Program-made: the position numbers and the translations under genes
Notes under the pieces: generated by a model
The model's database searches: none
Seen by the model: only the letters and a program-made list of their open reading frames with translations
Told to the model about the DNA's origin: nothing
Part shown: in pieces, positions 24,555-32,647 of the stretch
How the letters are laid out: every line of letters begins with the position of its first letter
Numbering within the stretch: the stretch's first letter is position 1
Origin: an uncultured Eubacteriales bacterium
Lineage (GTDB): Bacteria; Bacillota; Clostridia; Oscillospirales; CAG-272
Assembly (NCBI GenBank): GCA_958414825.1
Contig: CATYXQ010000004.1
Coordinates: forward strand, 14,368-78,367
Direction of reading: 5' to 3'
Length of the DNA: 64,000 bases

Positions 24555-24585
24555 AATAAAAGGAGAGCTTCGGCTCTCTTTTTTA
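24555..24585. terminator. Bidirectional terminator between cassette and tail-chaperone gene
   Basis: GAGAGC-TTCG-GCTCTC with TTTTTT on the plus side and CTTTTATTT on the minus side. It ends both the plus-strand cassette and the leftward late transcript after the Gp15-like gene, so the tape measure and tail tip need another promoter or antitermination. Confidence 0.85.
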
Positions 24586-25146
24586 ATCCAAGAACCCGTT
24601 CAAATAGGCTTGTTCCGCGGTGCTGTTTTTTTGCTTTAGCCGAACGATGTCCGCGTGTTCCCGCAAATAGTCGCGTTCCCATTTTTCGAGTGTTTTTCCT
24701 TTTGTCTGCTTCCCGCGAATCGAGACAACTGTTGCAAACGTGCAGTCTCCGATCTCCATATATGCGGCCAGAAACGACCACCAATGCAGATAGGGCAGGG
24801 CGCGAATATCGGATCCGACAATGCGGCTTACCGGCGCGACAATCAGCCTCAAGTCCTGCTCCCAGTCCATCAAGCGCGGCGGTTGTCTGTCCGTGTTTGG
24901 TTCCTCGCCGCCATCAATAAACCATGACATTTGGCGTATAGCTTCCTGTATATTGGATGGAATTTTCGCTCTGGGTTCTGTGTCATCATAGAAAATAGTC
25001 AGCGCCGCAATTAAGCGTTCGCCGTCGGTCAAATCCGGGTCTGTCAGCGCGGCGATTACATCAAGGATCATGCGCCAGTCTCCTCGTTTTCGGATGGCAT
25101 ACGCCTGGCCGTCAATTATGACGGATTCGGGGAGATCGTAGTTCAT
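24583..25146 (-). CDS. Tail assembly chaperone, Gp15-like
   Basis: 187 residues from ATG 25146, which overlaps the upstream stop (ATGA). Bacteriophage Gp15 family features: LPESVIIDGQAYAIRKRGDW, then LTDGERLIAALTIFYDD, MDWEQDLRLIVAPVSRIVG and LPYLHWWSFLAAYMEIG. These proteins assist assembly of the tail tube around the tape measure. Pairs with the preceding gene, as G and GT do in lambda. Confidence 0.85.
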   Translation of the reverse strand: MNYDLPESVIIDGQAYAIRKRGDWRMILDVIAALTDPDLTDGERLIAALTIFYDDTEPRAKIPSNIQEAIRQMSWFIDGGEEPNTDRQPPRLMDWEQDLRLIVAPVSRIVGSDIRALPYLHWWSFLAAYMEIGDCTFATVVSIRGKQTKGKTLEKWERDYLREHADIVRLKQKNSTAEQAYLNGFLD

Positions 25147-25571
25147 TTTTTCGTGTATTTGGCGGTATGCTTGGCTATACGCTCGGCGCTTGCGCGGTTG
25201 GCGTCGCTGATGCGCGATTGTATGTGCGGCGTCACAGCGGCCAAAAATCGCTCTGCAAAGGTAATGCCGGATGCGTTCAGCGCAAGCGGACTGCAATACA
25301 TAAATACCTTGTCGCTGATTTTGCTGCCAAAAATATAATCGATTTCCTGACGGATTATATTTCCGGCGAGCATTACGGCTTTTGCACTGTCGGTTTCGTC
25401 TTTGGGGATTTCCGCAAGCGCCTTTTCAATGTTTTCCCGTGATTTCTCGATGCGCATAAGGATGTCGGTATCACTCGGATTAAATTCAATGGTCACGGCC
25501 TCATCCCGATCTGTAAACACCAGATTAAATTTCTCAATGCCCTCTGAAAGATTGATGGTGTTGCTGCTCAT
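25143..25571 (-). CDS. Tail assembly chaperone, Gp14-like
   Basis: 142 residues, acidic N-terminal half (NLSEGIEKFNLVFTDRDEAV, FNPSDTDILMRIEKSRENI) and helical. It lies between the major tail protein and the Gp15-like gene with an ATGA overlap to the latter. I see no slippery site that would fuse them; the overlap suggests reinitiation. Assigned by position and general family likeness. Confidence 0.75.
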   Translation of the reverse strand: MSSNTINLSEGIEKFNLVFTDRDEAVTIEFNPSDTDILMRIEKSRENIEKALAEIPKDETDSAKAVMLAGNIIRQEIDYIFGSKISDKVFMYCSPLALNASGITFAERFLAAVTPHIQSRISDANRASAERIAKHTAKYTKK

Positions 25572-25642
25572 AAAATACTCCTTAATCTTGATTGATTTTG
25601 CGGCTGCGGAGTTGCACCGCGCAAAACTGTTGCCGCCATATG

Positions 25643-25660
25643 GGGGAGCGCGCGCTCCCC
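25643..25660. other. Perfect GC palindrome after the major tail protein gene
   Basis: GGGGAGCGCGCGCTCCCC, 18 bp self-complementary, 10 nt past the stop of the major tail protein gene and without a T tract. It may be an RNA hairpin that protects the abundant tail-protein mRNA or slows downstream expression. Confidence 0.6.
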
Positions 25661-25669
25661 GTGCTTGCG

Positions 25670-26200
25670 TTATACCGATACGTTCGGTGTAAAGGTAATA
25701 TTGCTGCCTTTAAGCTTATCGACCGTACCGATAGTGCTGTCGTTGGAGAATGTAATCTCAATCGGCATATCGACCGTACCGGAACCGCCGATTGAATTGA
25801 TTGAAATCGTGCATCCGGTCTGCATTTCGGCTTCAAATGTTCCCTCGGTGGCGCCGTTTACAAAGCCGTACATAAGCAGCACCTTGAAATTGGTGAGTTC
25901 GCTCCACGCCTTGCGTTTCCAGATGTCATACAGTTTAAATGCAAGCTTTGAACCGCCTCGAATCGTAAACGGTTCAAATGTTTGCTTGGGTTCCATTTTG
26001 TTGACTGTGGTTTCGGTTACTCCGGTGATGTCGGTCACTGTGGATATGTCGGGGTTAAATTCGATTGAGCTATCTTCGACGCCCGCGCCGACGACCTGCC
26101 ATTCGGGCGTCGAGCTTGTGCCGACGTCCACCGCAGTTACAAGCAGTTTACGCTCTGCCTTTTGATTTTCCGCCAGATTAAAATCCGTTGATGTTGGCAT
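25670..26200 (-). CDS. Major tail protein
   Basis: 176 residues: MPTSTDFNLAENQKAERKLL, then a beta-rich body with WQVVGAGVEDSSIEFNPDIS and IRGGSKLAFKLYDIWKRKAW, ending in FSNDSTIGTVDKLKGSNITF. This matches siphophage major tail tube proteins of phi13/TP901-like type. It would form the tail tube hexamers. Between the tail terminator and the chaperones, as expected. Confidence 0.85.
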   Translation of the reverse strand: MPTSTDFNLAENQKAERKLLVTAVDVGTSSTPEWQVVGAGVEDSSIEFNPDISTVTDITGVTETTVNKMEPKQTFEPFTIRGGSKLAFKLYDIWKRKAWSELTNFKVLLMYGFVNGATEGTFEAEMQTGCTISINSIGGSGTVDMPIEITFSNDSTIGTVDKLKGSNITFTPNVSV

Positions 26201-26214
26201 TTATTTATACTCCT

Positions 26215-26661
26215 TTAATTAAAGTATTTGGTGTAGTCGATTACGACCTGCACCATGTATTTTGCGAGATGCATTCCCTCGCTTGTGTCCGCTCCTGCAA
26301 AAGAGGGGGCGGGAGGCGCAGTGATCTTGTCGATCACAACGTCGGCGGGCATTTTTGGATAATTGCGCTGCCTTGCCTGCACGCGCATCCATTCGGTTAT
26401 TTTGGCCGCATCCGCCATACGGTCAAAGTCGATTTCGGTGTGTCCGACCGGCATACAGGAGAGCGGACGCAAATCAATCAGCGCAAATGTGTATTTCCCG
26501 ATTTCGTTTCCGCAGATGTCCTCGCGCACATCAGCGTTTTCCACGACTTGGAAAGACTGCTTGTCCGCTCCGACGGACAGATAATTAAAATACAGCTTAT
26601 CTGCCCGTATATCGGGACATTGCATCAGCCAATCTTTTACAGCTTGGTTCAATGCGATCAT
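26215..26661 (-). CDS. Tail terminator / minor capsid protein 3-like
   Basis: 148 residues from ATG 26661 (ATGA overlap with the upstream gene; the frame is open to 26739 without a ribosome site). Features include IALNQAVKDWLMQCPDIRAD at the start, FNYLSVGADKQSFQVVENAD, and GMHLAKYMVQVVIDYTKYFN at the end. By gene order it is the protein that completes the tail end and joins the head. Confidence 0.75.
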   Translation of the reverse strand: MIALNQAVKDWLMQCPDIRADKLYFNYLSVGADKQSFQVVENADVREDICGNEIGKYTFALIDLRPLSCMPVGHTEIDFDRMADAAKITEWMRVQARQRNYPKMPADVVIDKITAPPAPSFAGADTSEGMHLAKYMVQVVIDYTKYFN

Positions 26662-27002
26662 CGCGCCTGCCTCCTCATGTATGCCGATACGCTGCGGACG
26701 AGCTTGTCGCGCTGTGTTTGCATCGCCGCTTTGTCCCACATTGCAGTGGCCAGCGGGTGCTTGTCTCGGCGAAAGTGAAAATTTATACCGTAATACATGC
26801 GCGCGGCGTATGGTGCTATGTAGCGCAGATATTTCGGCGTGATCTCTACATATTCCATCAAATACCCAGTTCGCATTGGCACATATTTAGAGCAGAGCCG
26901 CCAAAGCTGTAAATGCGCGTACTGTATTACTCGATCATTTACATATCGCTCACCGATTTTCCTTGCGTCAAGCCGCTTTTTCCATGTAAGAGCTACGCTC
27001 AT
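26658..27002 (-). CDS. Minor capsid protein 2-like / head closure (tail completion) protein
   Basis: 114 residues with YAHLQLWRLCSKYVPMRTGYL and YIAPYAARMYYGINFHFRRD, the pattern of Minor_capsid_2/HK97 gp10-like proteins (a basic face, YxPxxxGxL, PYAxxxYYG). Connects the head to the tail. ATGA overlaps on both sides. Confidence 0.82.
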   Translation of the reverse strand: MSVALTWKKRLDARKIGERYVNDRVIQYAHLQLWRLCSKYVPMRTGYLMEYVEITPKYLRYIAPYAARMYYGINFHFRRDKHPLATAMWDKAAMQTQRDKLVRSVSAYMRRQAR

Positions 27003-27310
27003 ATATCCGCCCCCCGATAGAGCAGCGGCACCCCGTCCGCCGTTTGAATTTCGGCCAGATAGTTATAGATTAATTCGCGCCTCGCCGTGCGGTAATCTGC
27101 ATCTGTATCCGTGCTGTATGCTGATGATAGTTCGCAGAGTTCCACAATCAACCGTTTCACCGGTTCCGGCATGGGTGACAGCATTGCCACCCTGCCGAAC
27201 GTATACCGGTTGATTTCCTGCATGACGCCGATGCTGATGCGGTCATAGGCGGTCTGCGTAAGTGTACCGCCGCGCGCGGTATATTCCGCATATGTCATGC
27301 CGTTCCTCAT
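26999..27310 (-). CDS. Head-tail connector (gp6-like)
   Basis: 103 residues from ATG 27310 (ATGA overlap with the 32-codon gene upstream; a longer open frame to 27460 covers that gene). MRNGMTYAEYTARGGTLTQT, then helical DYRTARRELIYNYLAEIQ. Shape and place fit the adaptor that stacks under the portal. Confidence 0.78.
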   Translation of the reverse strand: MRNGMTYAEYTARGGTLTQTAYDRISIGVMQEINRYTFGRVAMLSPMPEPVKRLIVELCELSSAYSTDTDADYRTARRELIYNYLAEIQTADGVPLLYRGADI

Positions 27311-27405
27311 TTCTCCGTAGACATTTTCTCCTGCGGTTTGTTTTCTTTGGGCTTCTGTGCCGGTTTTTGCTCTTGCGGGAAAGTTAATCCTATCGTTCTC
27401 GCCAT
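27307..27405 (-). CDS. 32-residue basic phage protein
   Basis: MARTIGLTFPQEQKPAQKPK followed by ENKPQEKMSTEK, stop at 27307-27309. GGAGG lies 6 nt before the ATG. It starts in a TAATG overlap with the upstream gene and ends in an ATGA overlap with the connector gene. Small proteins starting MA(R/K)TIGL are seen after the capsid gene in other clostridial phages. Function unknown. Confidence 0.75.
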   Translation of the reverse strand: MARTIGLTFPQEQKPAQKPKENKPQEKMSTEK

Positions 27406-27545
27406 TATGTACCTCCGTTGTCCGTTGGTTGCAGCGCGGCGATTTGCGCGCTGAGATCATCTATTAACGCCATAATACGATTTAGATTTTCCATAAGCTC
27501 CATTTCGCCTTTGACGTCCAACAGTCTTTTGTCTATTTGTAGCAT
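27405..27545 (-). CDS. 46-residue coiled-coil phage protein
   Basis: MLQIDKRLLDVKGEMELMEN then LNRIMALIDDLSAQIAALQP, a single amphipathic helix with heptad spacing. GAGGCG lies 6 nt before the ATG, 10 nt past the capsid stop. The stop TAA shares a base with the next ATG. Possibly a head-decoration or assembly peptide. Confidence 0.65.
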   Translation of the reverse strand: MLQIDKRLLDVKGEMELMENLNRIMALIDDLSAQIAALQPTDNGGT

Positions 27546-27554
27546 GGCGGCGCC

Positions 27555-28427
27555 TCATGCCTTATGATGCAGGTAGATACCCGCAGTCTTGTTTTCATAC
27601 ACGTCTGCAAGTCCGTAAGCGCGGTAAAAGAACAGCCATCCGTCTGATTCCTGATTGGCTTCCGGTGTGATGATCTTGTTTACAGTGTGCTTGGAATACT
27701 GCAAAAGAGCGGGCTTGTGAATAATCATAAAGTTAATATCCTTTGCATCCGACGCTTTGACGTATCCGCCCGCCTCCTCGCCGCTGGTGGTACCGTCGTT
27801 CAGCGTGATGCCGGTGTAAAAACGCGACTGCGGCACTTTATGCACTGTCGAGAACGAGGCTAAAATGTCTTTGGATTTGGTTGTGTCTACTGCATAGATC
27901 AGGTTGTACAGCGTAGGTGTGATGAACAACAGCCGCTCAGCGGGTACTTCGTCTTCGTCCATTTTATTTGTTGCATCGACAAGCGCGGCCAATACATCGG
28001 CGCCGGTAGCAAGCGTTGCGCCGGTGGATACTTTGGATATGCCGGTTGTACCCGCATAGGCGGCGAAGCGGAATGCATCCATCTCAGGCACAACTTTTGT
28101 GCGAATAAATTCGCTGGCCAGCCGACCGAACGCCAGTCCTGCGGTTTCCTCGTTGTCCATCGTGTCAACAGTGAATTTTCGACCGCGATCATAATTGAAC
28201 GTTACGGTTTCATTGGTTAACGTAACGTCGCCGGACACATACCCGCCGTTGCGCGAATAATCCGCGAGGCCGTCCATATTGATTTTGGGGATGATAATTT
28301 CATTTGTATTCGCTCCCATCCGTACAAGCGTGCTGTCGCCGTCCAGTACAGAAGTCAGCGATGCGTTTTTGTAAACCTCGTCGAGCAGATCAATATACTT
28401 TTTAAACAGTGTGATTTCATTAGCCAT
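27555..28427 (-). CDS. Major capsid protein (HK97 fold)
   Basis: 290 residues. MANEITLFKKYIDLLDEVYK, then NEIIIPKINMDGLADYSRNG and the alpha/beta domains with a final FFYRAYGLADVYENKTAGIY. The pattern is that of scaffold-dependent capsid proteins in clostridial siphophages; there is no N-terminal delta domain, and the scaffold is encoded just upstream. Strong AGGA ribosome site. Confidence 0.9.
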   Translation of the reverse strand: MANEITLFKKYIDLLDEVYKNASLTSVLDGDSTLVRMGANTNEIIIPKINMDGLADYSRNGGYVSGDVTLTNETVTFNYDRGRKFTVDTMDNEETAGLAFGRLASEFIRTKVVPEMDAFRFAAYAGTTGISKVSTGATLATGADVLAALVDATNKMDEDEVPAERLLFITPTLYNLIYAVDTTKSKDILASFSTVHKVPQSRFYTGITLNDGTTSGEEAGGYVKASDAKDINFMIIHKPALLQYSKHTVNKIITPEANQESDGWLFFYRAYGLADVYENKTAGIYLHHKA

Positions 28428-28444
28428 AATTTAAAATCCTTTCT

Positions 28445-29026
28445 TTATTTTGACAGAGGCGGCAGACCCATGACCGCGCGCGCCTGATTTTCGTCTACTG
28501 CCGCTGCGCTTGGGACATGTCCCATACCGGGGATCGGTATCGGCGCGTTTGGGTTTTCAAAAAGATTCGGCGCGTCTTTGATGATCTCGTCATAGATTTC
28601 TTTGTCGCTTTTGCCTTTATTTTTTTCTTTTGCGAGGGAATCTTTAAACTGACGATATACGCCCTCGCGCGTTATATCATTTACAAACTTTGCCGTACCT
28701 GCGACTGAGGAAAAGCGGCTCATATATCCTGCCTCGGCTTCCTGTTCAAGACGTATACGCTCAGCTTCGGCTTTTTCGACCGCGATCTGGCTTTGCAGTG
28801 CTTCGAGATCGGCCTTATACTTCGCCGCATCGCCGGACGTGGCTTCAAGCTCACCGATTCGTTTTTCATATTCGGCGATTTTGTCCGCGAGCGCTTTGTT
28901 TTCCGACGTTTTATCATCAAGGTTTTTCTTTGCTTTGCCAATATCGGCGGAATTGACATCCAGCAGCGCGTTGATTTGCTCTTCGGTCGCATTGGCGAAG
29001 ATTTTTGATACTTCTTCTCTTGTCAT
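28445..29026 (-). CDS. Capsid scaffolding protein (GP20 family)
   Basis: 193 residues. Highly charged coiled coil over about 25-95 (KAKKNLDDKTSENKALADKI; AVEKAEAERIRLEQEAEAGY), then GTAKFVNDITREGVYRQFKD and a Pro-rich tail with IPIPGMGHVPSAAAVDENQA. Typical Phage_GP20 scaffold. Lies directly before the capsid gene. Confidence 0.9.
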   Translation of the reverse strand: MTREEVSKIFANATEEQINALLDVNSADIGKAKKNLDDKTSENKALADKIAEYEKRIGELEATSGDAAKYKADLEALQSQIAVEKAEAERIRLEQEAEAGYMSRFSSVAGTAKFVNDITREGVYRQFKDSLAKEKNKGKSDKEIYDEIIKDAPNLFENPNAPIPIPGMGHVPSAAAVDENQARAVMGLPPLSK

Positions 29027-29112
29027 TGTTTTTCCTTTCCCCTTTCAGTTTGGTATCGCGGTTCCTTTCCGCTCCGGGTTGATAGTTTCGCGTCATTCCG
29101 GACAAATTTGTA

Positions 29113-29147
29113 TAAAAAAAGCGCAATGTTTCCATTGCGCTTTCATT
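29113..29147 (-). terminator. Terminator-like hairpin before the scaffold gene
   Basis: Minus-strand AAAGCGCAATG-GAAA-CATTGCGCTTTTTTT, 8 to 11 bp with a long T tract, about 90 nt before the scaffold start. Second terminator after the zincin/58-codon pair. Confidence 0.8.
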
Positions 29148-29232
29148 ATTGGGGTATGCGTGGGGGCTCATTTGTCCCCCTTGCGTCTTTGGTTATCCGC
29201 TGCATAAATTGTCAGTCATTTTCTTCTTCCAT

Positions 29233-29267
29233 TGAAAAACCCGCGCCGTTTTACCAGTGCGGGTTAA
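29233..29267 (-). terminator. Terminator at the end of the 58-codon gene
   Basis: Minus-strand AACCCGC - loop of about 15 nt - GCGGGTT followed by TTTC; the first arm overlaps the stop codon of the small gene. The pair of terminators here isolates the portal/minor capsid/toxin-like transcript from the scaffold and capsid genes. Confidence 0.65.
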
Positions 29268-29440
29268 TATCTATGCTCACCTTTGCGAATATCTTTTGCA
29301 ATGTTGGCGTTGAGACGTTTAACAGCATTTTTGACTTCATCGGGCGCGTCCGGTTTGGCTACACAAATATTTTTGTCGTAGTCAATGTGCCAAGTTCCCT
29401 CGTGTTTTCCGAGAAAAATCATATCTGGGTCTTTTCTCAT
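29264..29440 (-). CDS. 58-residue protein overlapping the zincin-tailed minor capsid gene (candidate immunity protein)
   Basis: MRKDPDMIFLGKHEGTWHID, then YDKNICVAKPDAPDEVKNAV, ending IRKGEHRY. AGGAGG lies 11 nt before the ATG, and the start overlaps the upstream stop by 4 bp (ATGA). No membrane segment, no known domain; a small beta-then-helix protein. The tight coupling to a capsid protein with a toxin-like C-terminal domain is what one expects of an immunity gene in phage-borne polymorphic toxins. That role is inference. Confidence 0.7.
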   Translation of the reverse strand: MRKDPDMIFLGKHEGTWHIDYDKNICVAKPDAPDEVKNAVKRLNANIAKDIRKGEHRY

Positions 29441-31344
29441 CGTTTGCTCGCCTCCTCAATAATTTTAAGGGTTATTCCTTTACTGTTCCCATTTAGTTTT
29501 GCGTTGATTTCCGGTAACAATTCGTTTGGCCATCTTGCATAGCCTGAAATGTTTTGGCGTATGAACTCAGCAACATTTGTTTCCTCTGCGGCTGCCATGT
29601 TGTGGATAATTTTTACTGTGCAAGTAGCAAACGCCCGGTCGCGCTTTGCAATGATATGTCCCATTTCGTGGTCGATTACATTGCGATAATCCGTTCCTTT
29701 TGCAAAATGTCCGCTTTGCACCAGCATGTCGTATTCACACTTTAGAAAATTGGTATCGTCATACATAAAGCGATTCAGCGTGAGTGTGTTACCCGTGACC
29801 ATTGCAAAAGTTTCTGTATCAATGCGTCCTTGATCGTCGAGCAGATCACGATACTGTAATAGTATATTAGCATCTTTTCCGCTATTCGTCAAGCGTTCTT
29901 GATTGGTTTTGATATGTTCCAACGCTTCATCCAGTACCTTTGGATTTCCGCAGTAGGTTTCAAAACCGCCGTATGCGCCGTAATTCGGCGTGAGCTTAAT
30001 GCCATAACGGGTTGCTTTTTCGGAGAATGCGTGCAATGCGCGCTCAGAGATTGGTTTGCCAATGTCACGTTTATCCGTATATCCTTTTGGGAATGGAGCG
30101 CGTATGGCTTGCGCAACTTCGCTGGTGCTTTTCACCCGATGGAAACCGGCCACGCGCATACGCTCCATATGGGTAGGCAGCCCGGAAGCTTTGGAGAACT
30201 TCGCATAGTGGCGGGTAAGTTGATTGATCTTTTCCTGCGCTTCCCGGCGCATGTCGTCGTCGCCACTGGCGGCGGCGAGATTGGCGCGGTCTTTCTGCTT
30301 GCGTATCTCGGTTTCCAGCTTGCGCTGCATTTGCGTTGCTTCATAACCGGTGTATGTCTTGCCCTCGTATTCTATGATACGTCTGTCGTTTGCTTTCAGT
30401 GCGGCAAGCTCGTCTTTGTCATAGGTGGGTTCATCTATTCCGAGCAGAATAGGGAATTTATAGTGCAGGCAGTTGTAATCATTTAAAAGCGCTTCCGGCA
30501 TTTCTTCACCGCCTGAGAACGGCGGGTAATATTTGCCGTTCACCGTCACGCCTTTGTCGCCCACGGCGTATTGCTCGCCGCCCATTGCCTCATGCGAGGG
30601 ACGCGGATTCGAGTGATAGCTGATTTCCCAACCGTCCGCGCCGCATTCTTCGCCTACCTGATCGGATACGCCCTGCGCGCATTGTTTTACGCCCCACAGA
30701 ACATTTTGACGCACAGATGTATCCAAACGCCGGGAGTATCCGGTGGCATAATCTACCGTGCGTATTCCGCTGTCAGACAGCGCTTTCATAGTTTGGCGCA
30801 TTGCGCTTTGATAATCCGTTATACCTGTTTGAGCGGCAGTCACCGCTTCGTCTATGACACGGGTATACGTTTCGGACAGGGAAGTAGGAATTTTGTTGCT
30901 GTTGGCTTTGAAAAAAGAATTTGTCGTTCCGTCAGCGCCGAAGATGCAGAATGCCGTATGCTGCGTAAGATTGATATACTCACTTACGGTTTGACGGCTT
31001 ACACTCTCGATATAACGCTGTAACTCCGTGTTTTTCGCATAGGGGATCTGCTGAATCCCGTTTGCGTCATACAACGGTGCGGCGGATGTGTAAATATCTT
31101 TGGCAACTGCATTTATGATGTCGCGTATTTCCCGCGTGTTTTTTGATGTGATGCGTTCAAGTTCGGTTTCAATGTCTGCCACACCGTAGGTTTGTATGCG
31201 CTGCAGCTTGTGTAAATCGCCGCTTGACAGTTGCCCGATCTCTTTTACTTTTTGCCCGATTCGGTTCAGATACTCGGTATTGATCGCATTTAACCGCTGA
31301 TAGATCGTTTCGGGTAAAGCGTTTAATATATCCTCACGGAGCAT
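29437..31344 (-). CDS. Minor capsid protein (Phage_min_cap2) with C-terminal zincin-like metallopeptidase domain
   Basis: 635 residues. Residues about 1-320 are minor capsid protein 2: SRRLDTSVRQNVLWGVKQ, then EECGADGWEISYHSNPRPSH and NDYNCLHYKFPILLGID. Residues about 320-410 are a charged helical linker (QMQRKLETEIRKQKDRANLA). The last 220 residues hold VIDHEMGHIIAKRDRAFATC, where HEMGH (559-563) is an HExxH zinc site, followed by EETNVAEFIRQNISGYARWP and NELLPEI, one of whose Glu may be the third ligand. Minor head proteins fused to toxin domains are a known class of temperate-phage polymorphic toxins; this is a candidate. The protein would be packaged and could be injected with DNA. Confidence 0.85.
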   Translation of the reverse strand: MLREDILNALPETIYQRLNAINTEYLNRIGQKVKEIGQLSSGDLHKLQRIQTYGVADIETELERITSKNTREIRDIINAVAKDIYTSAAPLYDANGIQQIPYAKNTELQRYIESVSRQTVSEYINLTQHTAFCIFGADGTTNSFFKANSNKIPTSLSETYTRVIDEAVTAAQTGITDYQSAMRQTMKALSDSGIRTVDYATGYSRRLDTSVRQNVLWGVKQCAQGVSDQVGEECGADGWEISYHSNPRPSHEAMGGEQYAVGDKGVTVNGKYYPPFSGGEEMPEALLNDYNCLHYKFPILLGIDEPTYDKDELAALKANDRRIIEYEGKTYTGYEATQMQRKLETEIRKQKDRANLAAASGDDDMRREAQEKINQLTRHYAKFSKASGLPTHMERMRVAGFHRVKSTSEVAQAIRAPFPKGYTDKRDIGKPISERALHAFSEKATRYGIKLTPNYGAYGGFETYCGNPKVLDEALEHIKTNQERLTNSGKDANILLQYRDLLDDQGRIDTETFAMVTGNTLTLNRFMYDDTNFLKCEYDMLVQSGHFAKGTDYRNVIDHEMGHIIAKRDRAFATCTVKIIHNMAAAEETNVAEFIRQNISGYARWPNELLPEINAKLNGNSKGITLKIIEEASKR

Positions 31345-32644
31345 GGCCGATTAAATCCTGCATGACGGGTTCGCTCTCTTCGATTTTGTCTATCGCCGCC
31401 TGTGCTTCTTCTATGGTTTCTCCCGTTTGCCATGCGCGTAGTTCGGCTTTTGAGCGTATGCCCATTGATCGCCCGTCTTTTAGCTGCTGCCATGTCTCGC
31501 CGCTGTTCTCCAGCATCGACATATCCCAGTCATACTGTACCGTATAATCTCCCGGCGGCGTAAGTCCGTAATAATTGCACAGCACATTGATTGCATAGAC
31601 GGTATTGTCAATCGCTTTTTCAGCGGCTTTGCGGATATTGCCGACCAGCGCCCACGTGTCATGCTGTGCGCGCCGTATTTCGGTAGCGGTCGCCGCGGCT
31701 TCCGGAGCGGTTAATATGCCTTTAGACGTGCCGATCGCTTTTTCCAAAAGTTCAAAAAGTTCCTGCACACGTGAAGAATATGCGGCGCTTCGGATTTCCG
31801 GGCTATACTCATGCCACATATCATCATTGTCGCCGCTGCCTTGAAATGTTTTAAACAATCCGCTTTCCGGAAGTTTATCATCTTTACCGAATAGTGTACT
31901 GTCTATACTTATAAATGCGCGTTTGAGCTTGTATTCATTTGCTTCTTCAGCAAGCGTTTTGTGTATTTCGTCGATGATTTCACTACAGCCGTATGTAATT
32001 GGTACGCCGTCATAGCTATCGGGGCGACGATTATCCTGTGGGCATCGGAGATAGCCGAAGAGCAGTCTGTCGCATCCCGGTATATCTATTTTTTCTGGAA
32101 TATTTGTCCATTCCGGCAAGGCGTCTAATGCATATGGCTGATCGTTGAGCGTTGCTCGATTTTGTACGGTACAGATATTACCTTTCAGCGAATATTCTGT
32201 CCAGCGCGCATATTTTTTGTTGTCGCGCACAATATAATCGGACAGTATAACTGCCCTCGTTATTTCGTCGCCGTGGCTTTCTGCGATAAAAAAACGGCTT
32301 TGCGGTACAATGTCGAAGTATATTTTGCCACTTACGCTATAGGGCACGATTACGACGCCGCCGTATCCCAGCGCGCCGGATACAATTTTTTGCGCATGCG
32401 CTGTAAACTGCGATTGTAAAATGTCGTTTATAAAACCAGCGCGTATAGTGTCGCCTACGGCAGTTATTGTGCTGTCTGTAACGGCAAGCGTTGCAAGTTT
32501 GCCCGCTACAATTGCGGTAAAGTTGATTTCTTTTACTTTTTCGTATATTTCCGACCATGCAGCCGTTTCCCGCATTTGTTTGGCTGTTCGTATTATCTTC
32601 ACGCCAAATAAACGCTGTATATTTGCTTTTATCGTCTCCCACAT
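31334..32644 (-). CDS. Portal protein (SPP1 gp6-like)
   Basis: 436 residues. MWETIKANIQRLFGVKIIRT, IVAGKLATLAVTDSTITAVG, then the stem/crown part with GILTAPEAAATATEIRRAQH and a C-terminal acidic tail. The portal dodecamer is the DNA channel and terminase docking site. It overlaps the minor capsid gene by 11 bp. Confidence 0.9.
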   Translation of the reverse strand: MWETIKANIQRLFGVKIIRTAKQMRETAAWSEIYEKVKEINFTAIVAGKLATLAVTDSTITAVGDTIRAGFINDILQSQFTAHAQKIVSGALGYGGVVIVPYSVSGKIYFDIVPQSRFFIAESHGDEITRAVILSDYIVRDNKKYARWTEYSLKGNICTVQNRATLNDQPYALDALPEWTNIPEKIDIPGCDRLLFGYLRCPQDNRRPDSYDGVPITYGCSEIIDEIHKTLAEEANEYKLKRAFISIDSTLFGKDDKLPESGLFKTFQGSGDNDDMWHEYSPEIRSAAYSSRVQELFELLEKAIGTSKGILTAPEAAATATEIRRAQHDTWALVGNIRKAAEKAIDNTVYAINVLCNYYGLTPPGDYTVQYDWDMSMLENSGETWQQLKDGRSMGIRSKAELRAWQTGETIEEAQAAIDKIEESEPVMQDLIGHAP

Positions 32645-32647
32645 AAT

